13,813 nt of DNA from Thermodesulfobacteriota bacterium (GCA_030017815.1 JASEGX010000039.1:1-13813); one strand, 5' to 3'; positions 1 through 7,965 are shown, numbered from the stretch's first letter. Notes: generated by a model not told the origin, from the sequence alone. A program made the numbers and translations.

Positions 1-6
1 ATAAAT

Positions 7-288
7 TTATGTACATCCCCCATTACTTTTCCCTTCAGTGGGAACGGCTACGGGATATTTTCCGCTATAACAGGCCAGGCAAAAGATGACATTGGGCTGG
101 GGGATGGTATTAACCATCCCTTCAAGGGTGAGGTAGGCCAGGCTGTCTTGACCGATAAACTTGCGGGTTTCCTCCACGGAGCAGAAAAACTGTATGTCGG
201 ATTTGACGTGGCGGGGGCTGGAAAGGGGCTTTCTGAATACCGCGCCAGCCCGCGACCCTACTGATGAAGGGGAGCTGGAGATAGAACA
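7..288 (-). pseudogene. purF: Decayed C-terminal fragment of amidophosphoribosyltransferase (PurF)
   Basis: An open frame of 93 codons runs from just after an in-frame TAA (289-291) to a TAA at 7-9. Its distal half reads like the PurF C-terminus: a segment around SVEETRKFIGQDSLAYL, then TLEGM, and finally CLACYSGKYPV, which matches the family ending SVEEIR..IGADSLGYLSLEGL...CLACFTGKYP. Upstream, AGAVFRKPLSSP resembles the AGA(x)EVHxRISSPP stretch, but the conserved CYxGIDTPTREELIA block that should follow is missing. No ATG precedes the conserved part, and the PRTase and glutaminase domains are absent because the DUF917 gene ends only about 20 bases upstream. PurF makes phosphoribosylamine in purine synthesis; this piece cannot. 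It is most likely a recombination scar. A short expressed fragment starting at an internal GTG is possible but unlikely. Confidence 0.7.
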
Positions 289-308
289 TTAGCCGCTACG
301 CCAATTTT

Positions 309-1454
309 CTACTCTACCTCTTTTCCCCGCAACTCTTCCAGTGGCACATAAATAATTTCAGGGTGGCCATAGCGGGCCCCACCAAAAGCATGAGCACCAG
401 CTTCTGTCTGCAAGCATGCCCGCAGGCGTGCATGACAAGGTGCCCCTACCAGCACCATTTCTTTCCCAGCTACTATATCCACACTCATGATCCCGCTCCC
501 GCTCCCGCTTTGGGGCTCCAACATGCACACCAAATCGGGAAAAACAGCTTTTAGCACACGACCTATCCACAAGGCCATGGTCTCGTTTTTGATAACCAGC
601 TTAGCCTCCTGCCCAGCAAAAGCATCCTGGCCAACCATAGTTACGTTAGTAATGTAAAACCCTACCTTATCCTCTCCCTGGATCGTGGCTACCTTACCCC
701 TAAACAGCTCCCACCCATTCAGTGCTTTGACAACGGCACTTACCGGATCTCTGCCTTCCCTGCGTGCGGACAAAACACGCAGGCCAATCTCCATAGCTTT
801 GGTAATGGTATGGGGAATCACGGCAGCTTTGACTTGGGAGCCGCTCATGGGATAATGATTATTTGCTCCCATGCCCCCGCCACGGGTGATCATCCAGCGC
901 CCAATCTCATCGGCAAAGGTGGAATTGACTTGTTCGGCAACAATAATTCTATTGCCAACGGCATCCACCAAAGGCATGGGGGTCAAAGAAATACCATGAC
1001 CAATGAAACTGGTCATCTGGGTTTCTGGTGCCGACCTCCCCAGGGCATCACCATTTATGGTGCTGATGCCCATCCTCGCTGCCAAAGACAGGATTACAGG
1101 CGTATTCAAACCTCCAACTTCAAAAGGCACCACATAATCTATCTTTCGACCAAGATACTTTTCCATGACTCTGGTAGCTTCCAGCAGCTCAAAACTTGAT
1201 TCCCACTGTTCCAGCAGTTGTCCAATATTCATTTTCTCTAATGTCTTGACTGACCCCATAATTCCGCCGCTGACAACCAGGACATCGTCAGCAATATCCT
1301 CAGGGTCTATAATGATTATTTCCCGGCCCTCAGCTAGGTCTTTTTCTAAAATTGCCCTTCCCCATTGCGGACTGCCGCCGCCACCGGTGCCAAGAATAGA
1401 TAGACCTTCCAGCAGTGCCTCAACGTCACCTCCCGCCAAACGCTTTTTGGCCAT
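309..1454 (-). CDS. DUF917 / S-Me-THD family protein (paralogue 1)
   Basis: This 381-residue protein has the length and motifs of the DUF917 family (PF06032, named in Pfam after S-methyl thiohydantoin desulfurase). Members often sit beside hydantoinase or N-heterocycle catabolic genes. Visible motifs are a glycine-rich GTGGGGSP at residues 22-29, EVGGLNTP at 112-119 and NGDALGRSAPE at 134-144. All three recur in the second DUF917 protein of this window, but overall the two are clearly diverged. No signal peptide or membrane segment is seen, so it is probably cytoplasmic. The ATG start is supported by AGGAGGT seven bases upstream. The gene follows a 409-base gap after the flavoprotein gene, so it may have its own promoter. 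The reaction and substrate cannot be read from the sequence; action on a cyclic amide or thiohydantoin-like ring is a family-based guess. Confidence 0.88.
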   Translation of the reverse strand: MAKKRLAGGDVEALLEGLSILGTGGGGSPQWGRAILEKDLAEGREIIIIDPEDIADDVLVVSGGIMGSVKTLEKMNIGQLLEQWESSFELLEATRVMEKYLGRKIDYVVPFEVGGLNTPVILSLAARMGISTINGDALGRSAPETQMTSFIGHGISLTPMPLVDAVGNRIIVAEQVNSTFADEIGRWMITRGGGMGANNHYPMSGSQVKAAVIPHTITKAMEIGLRVLSARREGRDPVSAVVKALNGWELFRGKVATIQGEDKVGFYITNVTMVGQDAFAGQEAKLVIKNETMALWIGRVLKAVFPDLVCMLEPQSGSGSGIMSVDIVAGKEMVLVGAPCHARLRACLQTEAGAHAFGGARYGHPEIIYVPLEELRGKEVE

Positions 1455-1863
1455 TGTATATACCTCCTATCAAAATGTATTTGAGGGTCATCTCCAAAAG
1501 GGTTGGTAAAAACATAGAGGTTCCAGGGGCCGAGGATTTAAAGTTGTGAGTGAAACGGTCCGCCATTCCAAAGCTTTTGATTGGAGGCAAAACCTTATCA
1601 AATGTTGCCTTCTATTTTACCCAGCGATAGAAATATTTCAGAAGAAAGAATCATCGCTAAACCCTATTGAATCGAAAGCCCAAAATCCTCGACCCATTTT
1701 AAGCGGCAAAGTGGGTGAAGAGGCGAATTTATTATGCGGATTAACAAATGGAAGTTTTTAGGCCAATTTGATAATTAAGAGGGCCATTATATTTTCAGCA
1801 TAAATGTTGAATCTTGGGCAACAAATCAAACAGAAAGAACGTAACCAAACCGTCAGCCAGTTC
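1455..1863. other. 409-base intergenic region before the last DUF917 gene
   Basis: No convincing gene is present. On the minus strand there is a perfect TATAAT at 1786-1791, but no acceptable -35 box 16-18 bases upstream, so a promoter is only possible. A 6-bp inverted repeat (AGCGAT at 1623-1628 and ATCGCT at 1653-1658) flanks the self-complementary GAAATATTTC. The end of the region carries AGGAGGT for the downstream gene. A plus-strand open frame at 1546-1761 has no good ribosome site and no recognisable motif. No clear rho-independent terminator follows the flavoprotein gene. Confidence 0.5.
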
Positions 1864-2610
1864 TTATTCTTGGCCAGGCGATTCCCGGATACGCTCCAGA
1901 AAAGGAGTATACACCGGGTCTTTTTGAAAGCGGGCGCTATGGGCTAAACCTCCGGTTTTTAGAATCATGGCCAACTCCACTGTTCGGCGGCCGATACTTT
2001 CAGCTCCGTGCAGGGCTACCCTCGTACATAAGCTGCCATCCTTCTCCTTCTTCTTAAGCACATGGCGATCTACCTCATTATAGGTCCAGGCACCTGCCCC
2101 GATATATGCCTCCCACATGTCCCCTGTAACCGGAACACACCCCATGATGAGAGCATGGTTTATCAAATCTGTGATGGTATGCTCCTGGCCGGAAAACAGG
2201 TGGGCACCCTGGGCAATGGAAGCGATGACCTTCAAACTTCTGGGGAGTTTGGCTTCTCCGGGAAAAAGTTCTGCATAGCGGCCGAACAAGCTGTTGCCCA
2301 AGCGATCCAGGAAGGCTTTCAACTGGGCCGGAATTCCCATATGGTAAACAGGCACCGAATAAATAATTGCATCCACTTCTAACCATTTATCTCTTAGCCC
2401 CTGAAAATCATCCTGGATGATACATTCACCCCGCTGATTCCCGCATTTAAAACAGGAAATACAGGGAGCAAATTTTTTACCTTTGAGGGGATATAGCTCC
2501 GTGGAAACCTGATCCGGGGCAACCTGGCTGGCCGACCACAATGATTTTTCCAGGAGATAGTGACTGTTACCTTTTCGGGGACTGCCGCAAATACCCAAGA
2601 CATTGATCAT
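1864..2610 (-). CDS. Iron-sulfur flavoprotein (Isf-like, flavodoxin fold)
   Basis: This 248-residue protein belongs to the NADPH-dependent FMN reductase / flavodoxin-fold family. The N-terminal GSPRKGNS (residues 9-16) is the FMN phosphate-binding loop, and PVYHMGIPAQLKAFLDR is the typical second flavin loop. Between them are four cysteines at 50, 53, 56 and 63, spaced C-x2-C-x2-C-x6-C. This fits the compact motif of archaeal and clostridial iron-sulfur flavoproteins, which bind a [4Fe-4S] cluster next to FMN. It therefore probably passes electrons between ferredoxin and another acceptor in the cytoplasm. The ATG start has GGGAG about eight bases upstream. It lies 204 bases after the MoaD-like gene and may be read through from it or separately transcribed. 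The physiological partner is unknown; the nearby ferredoxins and oxidoreductase are obvious candidates. Confidence 0.88.
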   Translation of the reverse strand: MINVLGICGSPRKGNSHYLLEKSLWSASQVAPDQVSTELYPLKGKKFAPCISCFKCGNQRGECIIQDDFQGLRDKWLEVDAIIYSVPVYHMGIPAQLKAFLDRLGNSLFGRYAELFPGEAKLPRSLKVIASIAQGAHLFSGQEHTITDLINHALIMGCVPVTGDMWEAYIGAGAWTYNEVDRHVLKKKEKDGSLCTRVALHGAESIGRRTVELAMILKTGGLAHSARFQKDPVYTPFLERIRESPGQE

Positions 2611-2739
2611 TTCAATTTCTCCCTTATTATTCCCCTAATTTTCTCGTTCTTTTCGATGGCCATTTTTCATGCTGTCGGGGTCGATTTCTCCGTCATCATT
2701 AGCCCATGATAGGGGTATTGCATATATATGGCGCTATGC

Positions 2740-2782
2740 TCGCGCTTTTGTTTGTCAACGCTGATCCTTTTAGAAAGCGCGA
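2740..2782. repeat. 9-bp perfect inverted repeat between the moaD-like and flavoprotein genes
   Basis: TCGCGCTTT at 2740-2748 is the exact reverse complement of AAAGCGCGA at 2774-2782, with 25 bases between the arms. No T-run follows on either strand, so it is not a standard terminator. It lies upstream of the flavoprotein gene and could be an operator or an RNA hairpin in the leader. A TTGACA on the minus strand lies inside the loop (2753-2758) but has no -10 box at the right distance. Confidence 0.4.
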
Positions 2783-2814
2783 CTGAAATATAGCGATAAT
2801 TTTATGCTACACCA

Positions 2815-3072
2815 CTAGCCCCCGGCGAAGGCCGTCACAACTGACATTACATCTCCGTCTCGTAGCACCCAGTTAGCCCTTTCTTTTTCACCAACTCTAT
2901 GCCCATTTACTGCCACTAAACCCGAAGGCTGCAGTTTTTCTACTCCAATCTTGTCGCACAGAATCTTAATTACATCTTGTACCGTGGTTCCTTCCGGAAG
3001 AAGGAGTTCGGACGGTTCAACCCGCGTTCTACCGCCCACCCCGCCCCCCACCCGCAGCGTCACATTGATCAT
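2815..3072 (-). CDS. MoaD/ThiS-family small sulfur-carrier-like protein
   Basis: This protein of about 85 residues has the ubiquitin-like beta-grasp pattern of MoaD/ThiS and ends in Gly-Gly (TAFAGG), the residues that are adenylated and thiocarboxylated in working sulfur carriers. The central GTTVQDVIKIL and the late NGHRV...LRDGDVMSVV segments are typical. MoaD supplies sulfur for the dithiolene of molybdopterin. Such genes are common beside tungsten aldehyde oxidoreductases, whose bis-pterin cofactor needs this sulfur. I place the start at the ATG at 3072, with GGGTGG six to seven bases upstream; a TTG one codon earlier is less likely. MoaE and MoeB/ThiF partners are not in the window. A sulfur donor role for another pathway step remains possible. 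Confidence 0.85.
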   Translation of the reverse strand: MINVTLRVGGGVGGRTRVEPSELLLPEGTTVQDVIKILCDKIGVEKLQPSGLVAVNGHRVGEKERANWVLRDGDVMSVVTAFAGG

Positions 3073-3132
3073 CAATAGCCACCCCAGACTTATCGGTAGA
3101 TTGTTCTTCGCATGAAGAACAGCACTCTTTAT

Positions 3133-4263
3133 CTACTTTGTTTGGAATAATTTCTCGATGGGTACATAGTCATAAGAAAATCCGAAATGTTTGGGGCCCA
3201 TCACAGCAAGCCCCTTTTCAGTCCTATAAACAGGGTGAATGGGAGCGCCAATGATGGCAAGGATTTCCCCCACCGAAATATCAGTATTGGTAATTGGTTC
3301 GCCATCGGTTAACTTTACCGATGCTATTATATCTGGACTCATCACATAGGGCCTCCCATCAAGCCAGGTCATATGGTTTTCGTTCTTAAACCAGACTTTG
3401 AAAATGTGGGCGGAAAATTCATCCAGCCCTTCCACTTGGTAATAGCCGAACATGTACCCATCCCGGTCTTCCCAGTGCTTTTCCATGACCTTGCCTTTAA
3501 AGAGTACCCACCCATTTAAAAACCGGGCCGTGACAGCTACCGGATCGTCACCAACCTCTCGAGATCTGCGGATGGTCAGGCCAATTTCCAGGGCCCTGGT
3601 CAAGGTGCCCGGTTGAAGGGTCTGTTTCAAGTCCCTTCCTTTCAGCATGAATCCAGCTGCTCCAACCAAGCCGAAGGAAGCAGTGCTTACCAGTTTGCCG
3701 ATGCGCTCCACCATCTTATAGGATGGAGCATTTTTTACAATGGTCACGCTGCCCGCGTAATCACAAAAAACTATCGGATAAACAGAAAGGCCATGCACCG
3801 CAACCAGAGACTGGGTAATTTCTGGTATCGCCCGCCCACTGAAGTCTCCGTCCACCACTGTTAAACCCAGCTCATAGGCAGCATCCACCGGAGCAGGCGT
3901 GTTGATACCCCCCATCTCCGCTGCTATCACAAACTGGGGGGAAATCCCGCTGTAAGCAATCAACTCCTGCAAGGCTTGGACTAATTCTTTTTGTACCCTG
4001 ACCTGCATTCCCATTTCCTGCAAGCGTTCAGACAGGTTAGGATCCTTGGGGGCAATTGACCCCATATAAAACGGGCACACTGTCCAGGCCTCATCAGGTA
4101 CCTCCAACGGGTCTACCCATGTAATCTGGCCGGCCCTTTCTAAGGTGCCGGTTAAAAACTTGTGGCCCTTTTCAGGGCTGCCGCCTCCGCCGGTGCCTAA
4201 CAAAGTGCAGCCCCGCACAAAATCTTCAACATCCTGCCTGGTTGTTAATTTACCTTTGTTCAT
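3133..4263 (-). CDS. DUF917 / S-Me-THD family protein (paralogue 2)
   Basis: This is the second DUF917 family protein, 376 residues from the ATG at 4263. A GTG at 4281 would add six residues but lacks a ribosome site, while GGAAAG and AAAG lie 6-10 bases before the ATG. The family blocks are present: GTGGGGSP (about 23-30), EMGGINTP (about 116-123) and DGDFSGRAIPE (about 138-148). It differs from the other copy across much of its length, with more aromatic residues in the C-terminal part, which suggests a different substrate or a two-subunit enzyme. No signal peptide or membrane helix is seen. It lies 66 bases after the aldehyde oxidoreductase gene and 60 before the MoaD-like gene, so it is probably cotranscribed with the redox module. 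Action on a heterocyclic amide is inferred from the family only. Confidence 0.88.
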   Translation of the reverse strand: MNKGKLTTRQDVEDFVRGCTLLGTGGGGSPEKGHKFLTGTLERAGQITWVDPLEVPDEAWTVCPFYMGSIAPKDPNLSERLQEMGMQVRVQKELVQALQELIAYSGISPQFVIAAEMGGINTPAPVDAAYELGLTVVDGDFSGRAIPEITQSLVAVHGLSVYPIVFCDYAGSVTIVKNAPSYKMVERIGKLVSTASFGLVGAAGFMLKGRDLKQTLQPGTLTRALEIGLTIRRSREVGDDPVAVTARFLNGWVLFKGKVMEKHWEDRDGYMFGYYQVEGLDEFSAHIFKVWFKNENHMTWLDGRPYVMSPDIIASVKLTDGEPITNTDISVGEILAIIGAPIHPVYRTEKGLAVMGPKHFGFSYDYVPIEKLFQTK

Positions 4264-4329
4264 AGCATGCTTTCTTTCCACTGTGCCGGTTGATAGTAAA
4301 GTCTTTGGCCTTCTTACTTCAGAAGGAGT

Positions 4330-6249
4330 TTATTCCTTACCAATTCTCCCTGCCATCTCCAGCTCATCTGCTATGTCAGCAAGTCCAAGGCTGTTCAGGG
4401 TGCTGCGTTTGGGCCGGCTGGTTGCCAGGTCCCAGCCATGGAGAGAGTAATACTCATCCAACATTTGGTCCAACTCTGCCGTTGAATTAATGGCAATTGT
4501 ATCAGGCCGGTCGGGGCTTCGCTCATTCATAAGCCGCCATGCCAAGGTATCATCTTTCCGGTCAGCGCCCAGCCTGGTGTTATAACATTTCTCCAAGGTC
4601 ACTATCCGCCTTCCAGCCAGCATGATTTCTTGTTCGGAAATATTGTAACCGGTAGCCGCTGAGAAAAGGTCTGCCATTAACTTAGGAGTGATGCCGTAAA
4701 GGGCTGTGGTGGAAAAGGCACAGAAGCCCAGTGCATCTGTAACGGCATAGCAGTCTTCGTGCCAGCGCACAATTTCAGCTCGCTTTTCAGTAATATAGGG
4801 ATTGGCATATTTTTCGTCCCCGGTAATCGTTTTGATCAAGGCCCGTGCTTCCGGGCTCAACCCAAATTCTGCAAAGGTTTCGGTGTGCAGGTGATCCGCT
4901 CCCCGGGGGTTTACCGCAAAGGCCAGGGCATAAGATTTGGCGGACCTGGTATCTACCCGGGACTGTTCCAGTCCTTTGGAATGGACAGCCCATTTATAGG
5001 TATCCCCACCCACCCGTTCAGCAGCCCGTTTGACCCCTTCGGCCAGCAGGTCCCCGAACCCTTCACGGAAGGCTATTTGCCTGACCAAGCGGACAACAGC
5101 TTCTCCGTCACCCCAGCGCAACTCCCTGCCATCCAGGTCTTGCCGGCCTAAAGCGCCTTTTTCGTAGCACTCCATCGCCCATTGGATTACGGATCCGGTT
5201 GATATCGTGTCCAAGCCGTAAATATTGCACAGCTCGTTGGCCCTGATGACTGCCGCGGTATCCATGACGCCACAGCCGCCCCCAAGGGCACTCATGGTCT
5301 CATATTCTGGCCCGCCGGCGTAGGACCCGGCAAAAACTCCCCGCTCAACTGTACTGTACCTGTGGCAGCCGATCACGCACCCAAAACAGGCCACTCGCCG
5401 TTGGAGATACCCTTTTTCTACCAGGTATTGCCCCGTAAGAGGATATACATCGTCCACACAGCTGCGCTGGAAATTATAGGCCGGAAAAACCCTGAGCTCA
5501 TTTACCCCATTCAAACTCCCGGACGTTCCGTAAGTGGCAAGTCCTTGGGCCGCTGAATCGCTGAGAAGGTTCTTTCTCGCTAAAATAGTCGTTTCATGGA
5601 AGAGGACCGGCTTGGCGGCAGCAACACTTCCGCTGCCCCGCACGGCAATGGCCTTTAAATTCTTGGAACCCATCACGGCACCGGCTCCCCCGCGACCGGC
5701 TGCGTGATAAACGGAAAACATTACAGCGGCAAAGCGCACGAGTTTTTCACCGGCCGGGCCGATAGAGGAAATTTGGATATCTGCATCCCCCAATTCTTTC
5801 TTGATAGCCAAGTCTGTCTCACGGACGTCTATGCCCCACACCTTGGAAGCATCACGAATTTCTATTTTTTCGTCGTCTATCCAGAGGTACACCGGTTCTT
5901 CGGCCCGGCCGAAAATTACAATGTAACCGAAACCGGCGAATTTAAGTTCAGCACCCCATTGACCGCCGCCGCTGGTTTTTAAATATAAACCGGTAGCCGG
6001 GCTCAAGCAGGTGACGGTTGTCCGACCGGAACTGGGAGCCGCCGTGCCTGATAATAACCCGGCCCCAAAGATCAGGACATTTTCCGGCCCCAGGGGATCT
6101 GTGCCCGGCTTAACATGATCCCACAATATGCGGGCATTTATGCCGCGCCCACCCAAATACGGAAGCAATACATTTTTGGAAACTGGCTCTCTCCACCACG
6201 TACCATTGGTCAGGTTCACAAAGAGAATATCCCCAGCAATTTGACGCAT
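4330..6249 (-). CDS. aor: Tungsten aldehyde ferredoxin oxidoreductase, catalytic subunit (AorB-like)
   Basis: This 639-residue protein is a full-length member of the aldehyde ferredoxin oxidoreductase family, which interconverts aldehydes and carboxylic acids at a tungsten bis-pyranopterin centre. Three cluster cysteines are visible in CFGCVIGC (288, 291, 295) and the fourth in DALGFC (510). Pterin-binding family blocks are GTAAPSSGRTTVTCLSPATG (69-88) and GRGGAGAVMGSKNLKAI (185-201). EYE (315-317) and RGADHLHTE (449-457) fall where the catalytic glutamate and histidine of the Pyrococcus enzyme are expected. The ATG start has GGAGG six bases upstream. It follows the four-cluster ferredoxin gene by 21 bases, and an FAD/NAD(P) subunit gene lies just before that. 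This matches the AorA-AorB-AorC composition of the Aromatoleum aldehyde oxidoreductase. The exact aldehyde or acid cannot be told from sequence. Confidence 0.95.
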   Translation of the reverse strand: MRQIAGDILFVNLTNGTWWREPVSKNVLLPYLGGRGINARILWDHVKPGTDPLGPENVLIFGAGLLSGTAAPSSGRTTVTCLSPATGLYLKTSGGGQWGAELKFAGFGYIVIFGRAEEPVYLWIDDEKIEIRDASKVWGIDVRETDLAIKKELGDADIQISSIGPAGEKLVRFAAVMFSVYHAAGRGGAGAVMGSKNLKAIAVRGSGSVAAAKPVLFHETTILARKNLLSDSAAQGLATYGTSGSLNGVNELRVFPAYNFQRSCVDDVYPLTGQYLVEKGYLQRRVACFGCVIGCHRYSTVERGVFAGSYAGGPEYETMSALGGGCGVMDTAAVIRANELCNIYGLDTISTGSVIQWAMECYEKGALGRQDLDGRELRWGDGEAVVRLVRQIAFREGFGDLLAEGVKRAAERVGGDTYKWAVHSKGLEQSRVDTRSAKSYALAFAVNPRGADHLHTETFAEFGLSPEARALIKTITGDEKYANPYITEKRAEIVRWHEDCYAVTDALGFCAFSTTALYGITPKLMADLFSAATGYNISEQEIMLAGRRIVTLEKCYNTRLGADRKDDTLAWRLMNERSPDRPDTIAINSTAELDQMLDEYYSLHGWDLATSRPKRSTLNSLGLADIADELEMAGRIGKE

Positions 6250-6270
6250 TTTGCACCTCCACCAGCCCCA

Positions 6271-6738
6271 TTAATCCAAACTCCAAGCAGTAACCCTGGC
6301 CCGCCGTTTATCCCGTACCGTATGAGCGAGGGGCTCGTATTGTAGGGCTCCAGCCGGGCAGTACTTGACACAAGCAGGATCTCCTTTGCACTGATCACAC
6401 CTCATGGCTGTTCCTTTTTTAGGGTGTATTTCAACAGCACCCAGCGGGCACACGTTGACGCACTCCTTACACCCGATGCACAAGTCCTCCAGAACCTGCG
6501 CCGCTCCGGTTGCCGGGTCGTGCTTCATGGCCCCAACGGGGCATACCTCTTCGCAGACCGGTCGCTCACAGTAGGCGCAAGTAACTGGAACGCTCAGGCA
6601 TTTCTCTTCAAATTTCACCACCCGGATGCGGGCCAAACGCGGAGAGTAAATACCCTCGTGCTCAAAAGAACAGAAAAGCTCACATTGTTTGCACCCCGTG
6701 CAGAGCTGGGAATTCGCACTTACCACTTTCTGGCTCAC
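6271..6738 (-). CDS. Four-cluster polyferredoxin subunit (AorA-like)
   Basis: This protein of about 155 residues carries four [4Fe-4S] motifs. In the start used here they are CxxCxxCxxxC (13-23), CxxCxxxxCxxxC (54-66), CxxCxxCxxxC (87-97) and CxxCxxxxxCxxxC (114-127), plus one extra cysteine at about 47. It belongs to the HycB/NrfC/CooF-like ferredoxins. Its position directly before the catalytic aldehyde oxidoreductase gene fits the AorA electron-transfer subunit, which in Aromatoleum stacks into filaments with AorB. I choose the GTG at 6738 because GGAGG lies exactly seven bases upstream; a TTG at 6744 would leave a spacing of one base. No signal peptide or twin-arginine motif is seen, so it is cytoplasmic. 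It should pass electrons between the tungsten subunit and the FAD subunit encoded just upstream. Confidence 0.92.
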   Translation of the reverse strand: MSQKVVSANSQLCTGCKQCELFCSFEHEGIYSPRLARIRVVKFEEKCLSVPVTCAYCERPVCEEVCPVGAMKHDPATGAAQVLEDLCIGCKECVNVCPLGAVEIHPKKGTAMRCDQCKGDPACVKYCPAGALQYEPLAHTVRDKRRARVTAWSLD

Positions 6739-6771
6739 TTGCAACCCTCCCGATTCCTCAGTTTGCTTTTT

Positions 6772-7965
6772 CTAAACAGAATATTGATCAAGCCAATCAC
6801 CAGCAGCACTTCTAATTGACGCTTGCAGGCGGCCGGCTGGCTCTACCCGGTTGGTAAGCACGGCCCCCACCAGCCTTCCCTTAAAATAGACCAGCTTTTG
6901 GTAGTTGTTCCCCTGGTGATGAATGGAAACCTCCCATTCTTCTTGAGCCGGGGCCTGAACGATTCCCATGGAAATAAAAGGTAAACCCAAAATCTCCAGG
7001 GCGTTTCGTGGCAGGGATCCCCTATACTGCGCCTTTTCACCGGCCATATTTAGCCCGGCGGTACGGCCTTGGGCCACGGCATGGGGCCAAATGGGCATCA
7101 AACGGGATTCCTGCCTGGTAATGTCATAAGTATTAGCAACATCTCCGGCCGCATAGATGTTGGGCAACCGCGTACGCATCCTGCTGTCTACGGGAATACC
7201 ACCGGAGCTTGACAATAGCTTATCTACCAGGCTGGTATTGGGCCGGACCCCTTTACATACAACCAGCAGGTGACAGGGGATTTGTTCTCCGCCGGTCAGT
7301 ACAGCAGATTTGAGGCCGCCGGCTGAGTCCTGAACGACCCTAACCACATCTGCACTACACCTGATTCTAATGCCATGCCTTTCCATATGCCTCTGGACCA
7401 AGCTCCCCCCCTCATCGTCTGCTACCTGAGATAACAAGTGGGGCGAACTAACGATCATTTCCGGGGAATTGCCTGCTTCATGTAAGGCACAGGCTAATTT
7501 TACTCCCACTAAGCCACCGCCCCAGATAACCACTTTGGCCCCGGCCATGGCTTGCTGCCGAATATTTATAGCGTCTTCAATTGTACGAAGCCCGGTAATC
7601 CCCTTGATCTTTGCCGGAAGATTAATTGGAAAGGCAGGCAGGCCGCCAGTGGCAATGAGCAGGGTCTCATAAGTAATGACCTGCCCCGTTTCCATTTCAA
7701 CCGTCCTATGTAAAGGGTGGATCGCTATTGCCCTGGTTCCCAGTAATTGGTTAACCTTTAAGCGTATAAATAAATCCCGATCCTCCAGAAAAAAGTCTTC
7801 GATTTCGATATGACCGGCAATATAGTTAGTTAACAACACCCTGGAGTAAGGAAAATGTTTTTCATCGGAAATAATCGTGACTTCCCCGCAAGGATCCTTA
7901 GACCGGATAGCCTTAACCCCTGCCAGCCCAGCCGCACTATTACCAATAATCACATATTTAGCCAT
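6772..7965 (-). CDS. FAD-dependent NAD(P)H oxidoreductase subunit (AorC-like)
   Basis: This protein of about 397 residues has the two-dinucleotide-binding-domain fold of NirB-N-terminal/rubredoxin reductase-like enzymes. The FAD motif is IIGNSAAGLAG (6-16), the NAD(P) motif is IWGGGLVG (about 147-154), and the second FAD block is YAAGDVANTYD (about 271-281). No CxxC redox disulfide is present, which separates it from thioredoxin reductases. The C-terminal LVYFKGRLVGAVL is typical of the family's last domain. The ATG at 7965 overlaps the end of the preceding ferredoxin gene by eight bases, which suggests translational coupling; an upstream GTG at 7980 would add five residues. Its place between two ferredoxin genes and before the aldehyde oxidoreductase indicates the AorC role, linking aldehyde oxidation to NAD(P). 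Confidence 0.92.
   Translation of the reverse strand: MAKYVIIGNSAAGLAGVKAIRSKDPCGEVTIISDEKHFPYSRVLLTNYIAGHIEIEDFFLEDRDLFIRLKVNQLLGTRAIAIHPLHRTVEMETGQVITYETLLIATGGLPAFPINLPAKIKGITGLRTIEDAINIRQQAMAGAKVVIWGGGLVGVKLACALHEAGNSPEMIVSSPHLLSQVADDEGGSLVQRHMERHGIRIRCSADVVRVVQDSAGGLKSAVLTGGEQIPCHLLVVCKGVRPNTSLVDKLLSSSGGIPVDSRMRTRLPNIYAAGDVANTYDITRQESRLMPIWPHAVAQGRTAGLNMAGEKAQYRGSLPRNALEILGLPFISMGIVQAPAQEEWEVSIHHQGNNYQKLVYFKGRLVGAVLTNRVEPAGRLQASIRSAAGDWLDQYSV

Noticed and set aside
1546..1761. Plus-strand 71-codon open frame in the 409-base gap
   Set aside because: GTG start without a convincing ribosome site, no recognisable motif, and opposite orientation to all genes. Probably chance in non-coding DNA.
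2729..2758. Minus-strand TTGACA (2753-2758) with TATATA downstream as a promoter
   Set aside because: The spacing is 24 bases, and nothing resembling a -10 lies at 16-18.
6739..6744. TTG at 6744 as start of the AorA-like ferredoxin
   Set aside because: It leaves only one base to GGAGG, while the GTG two codons later has ideal spacing.
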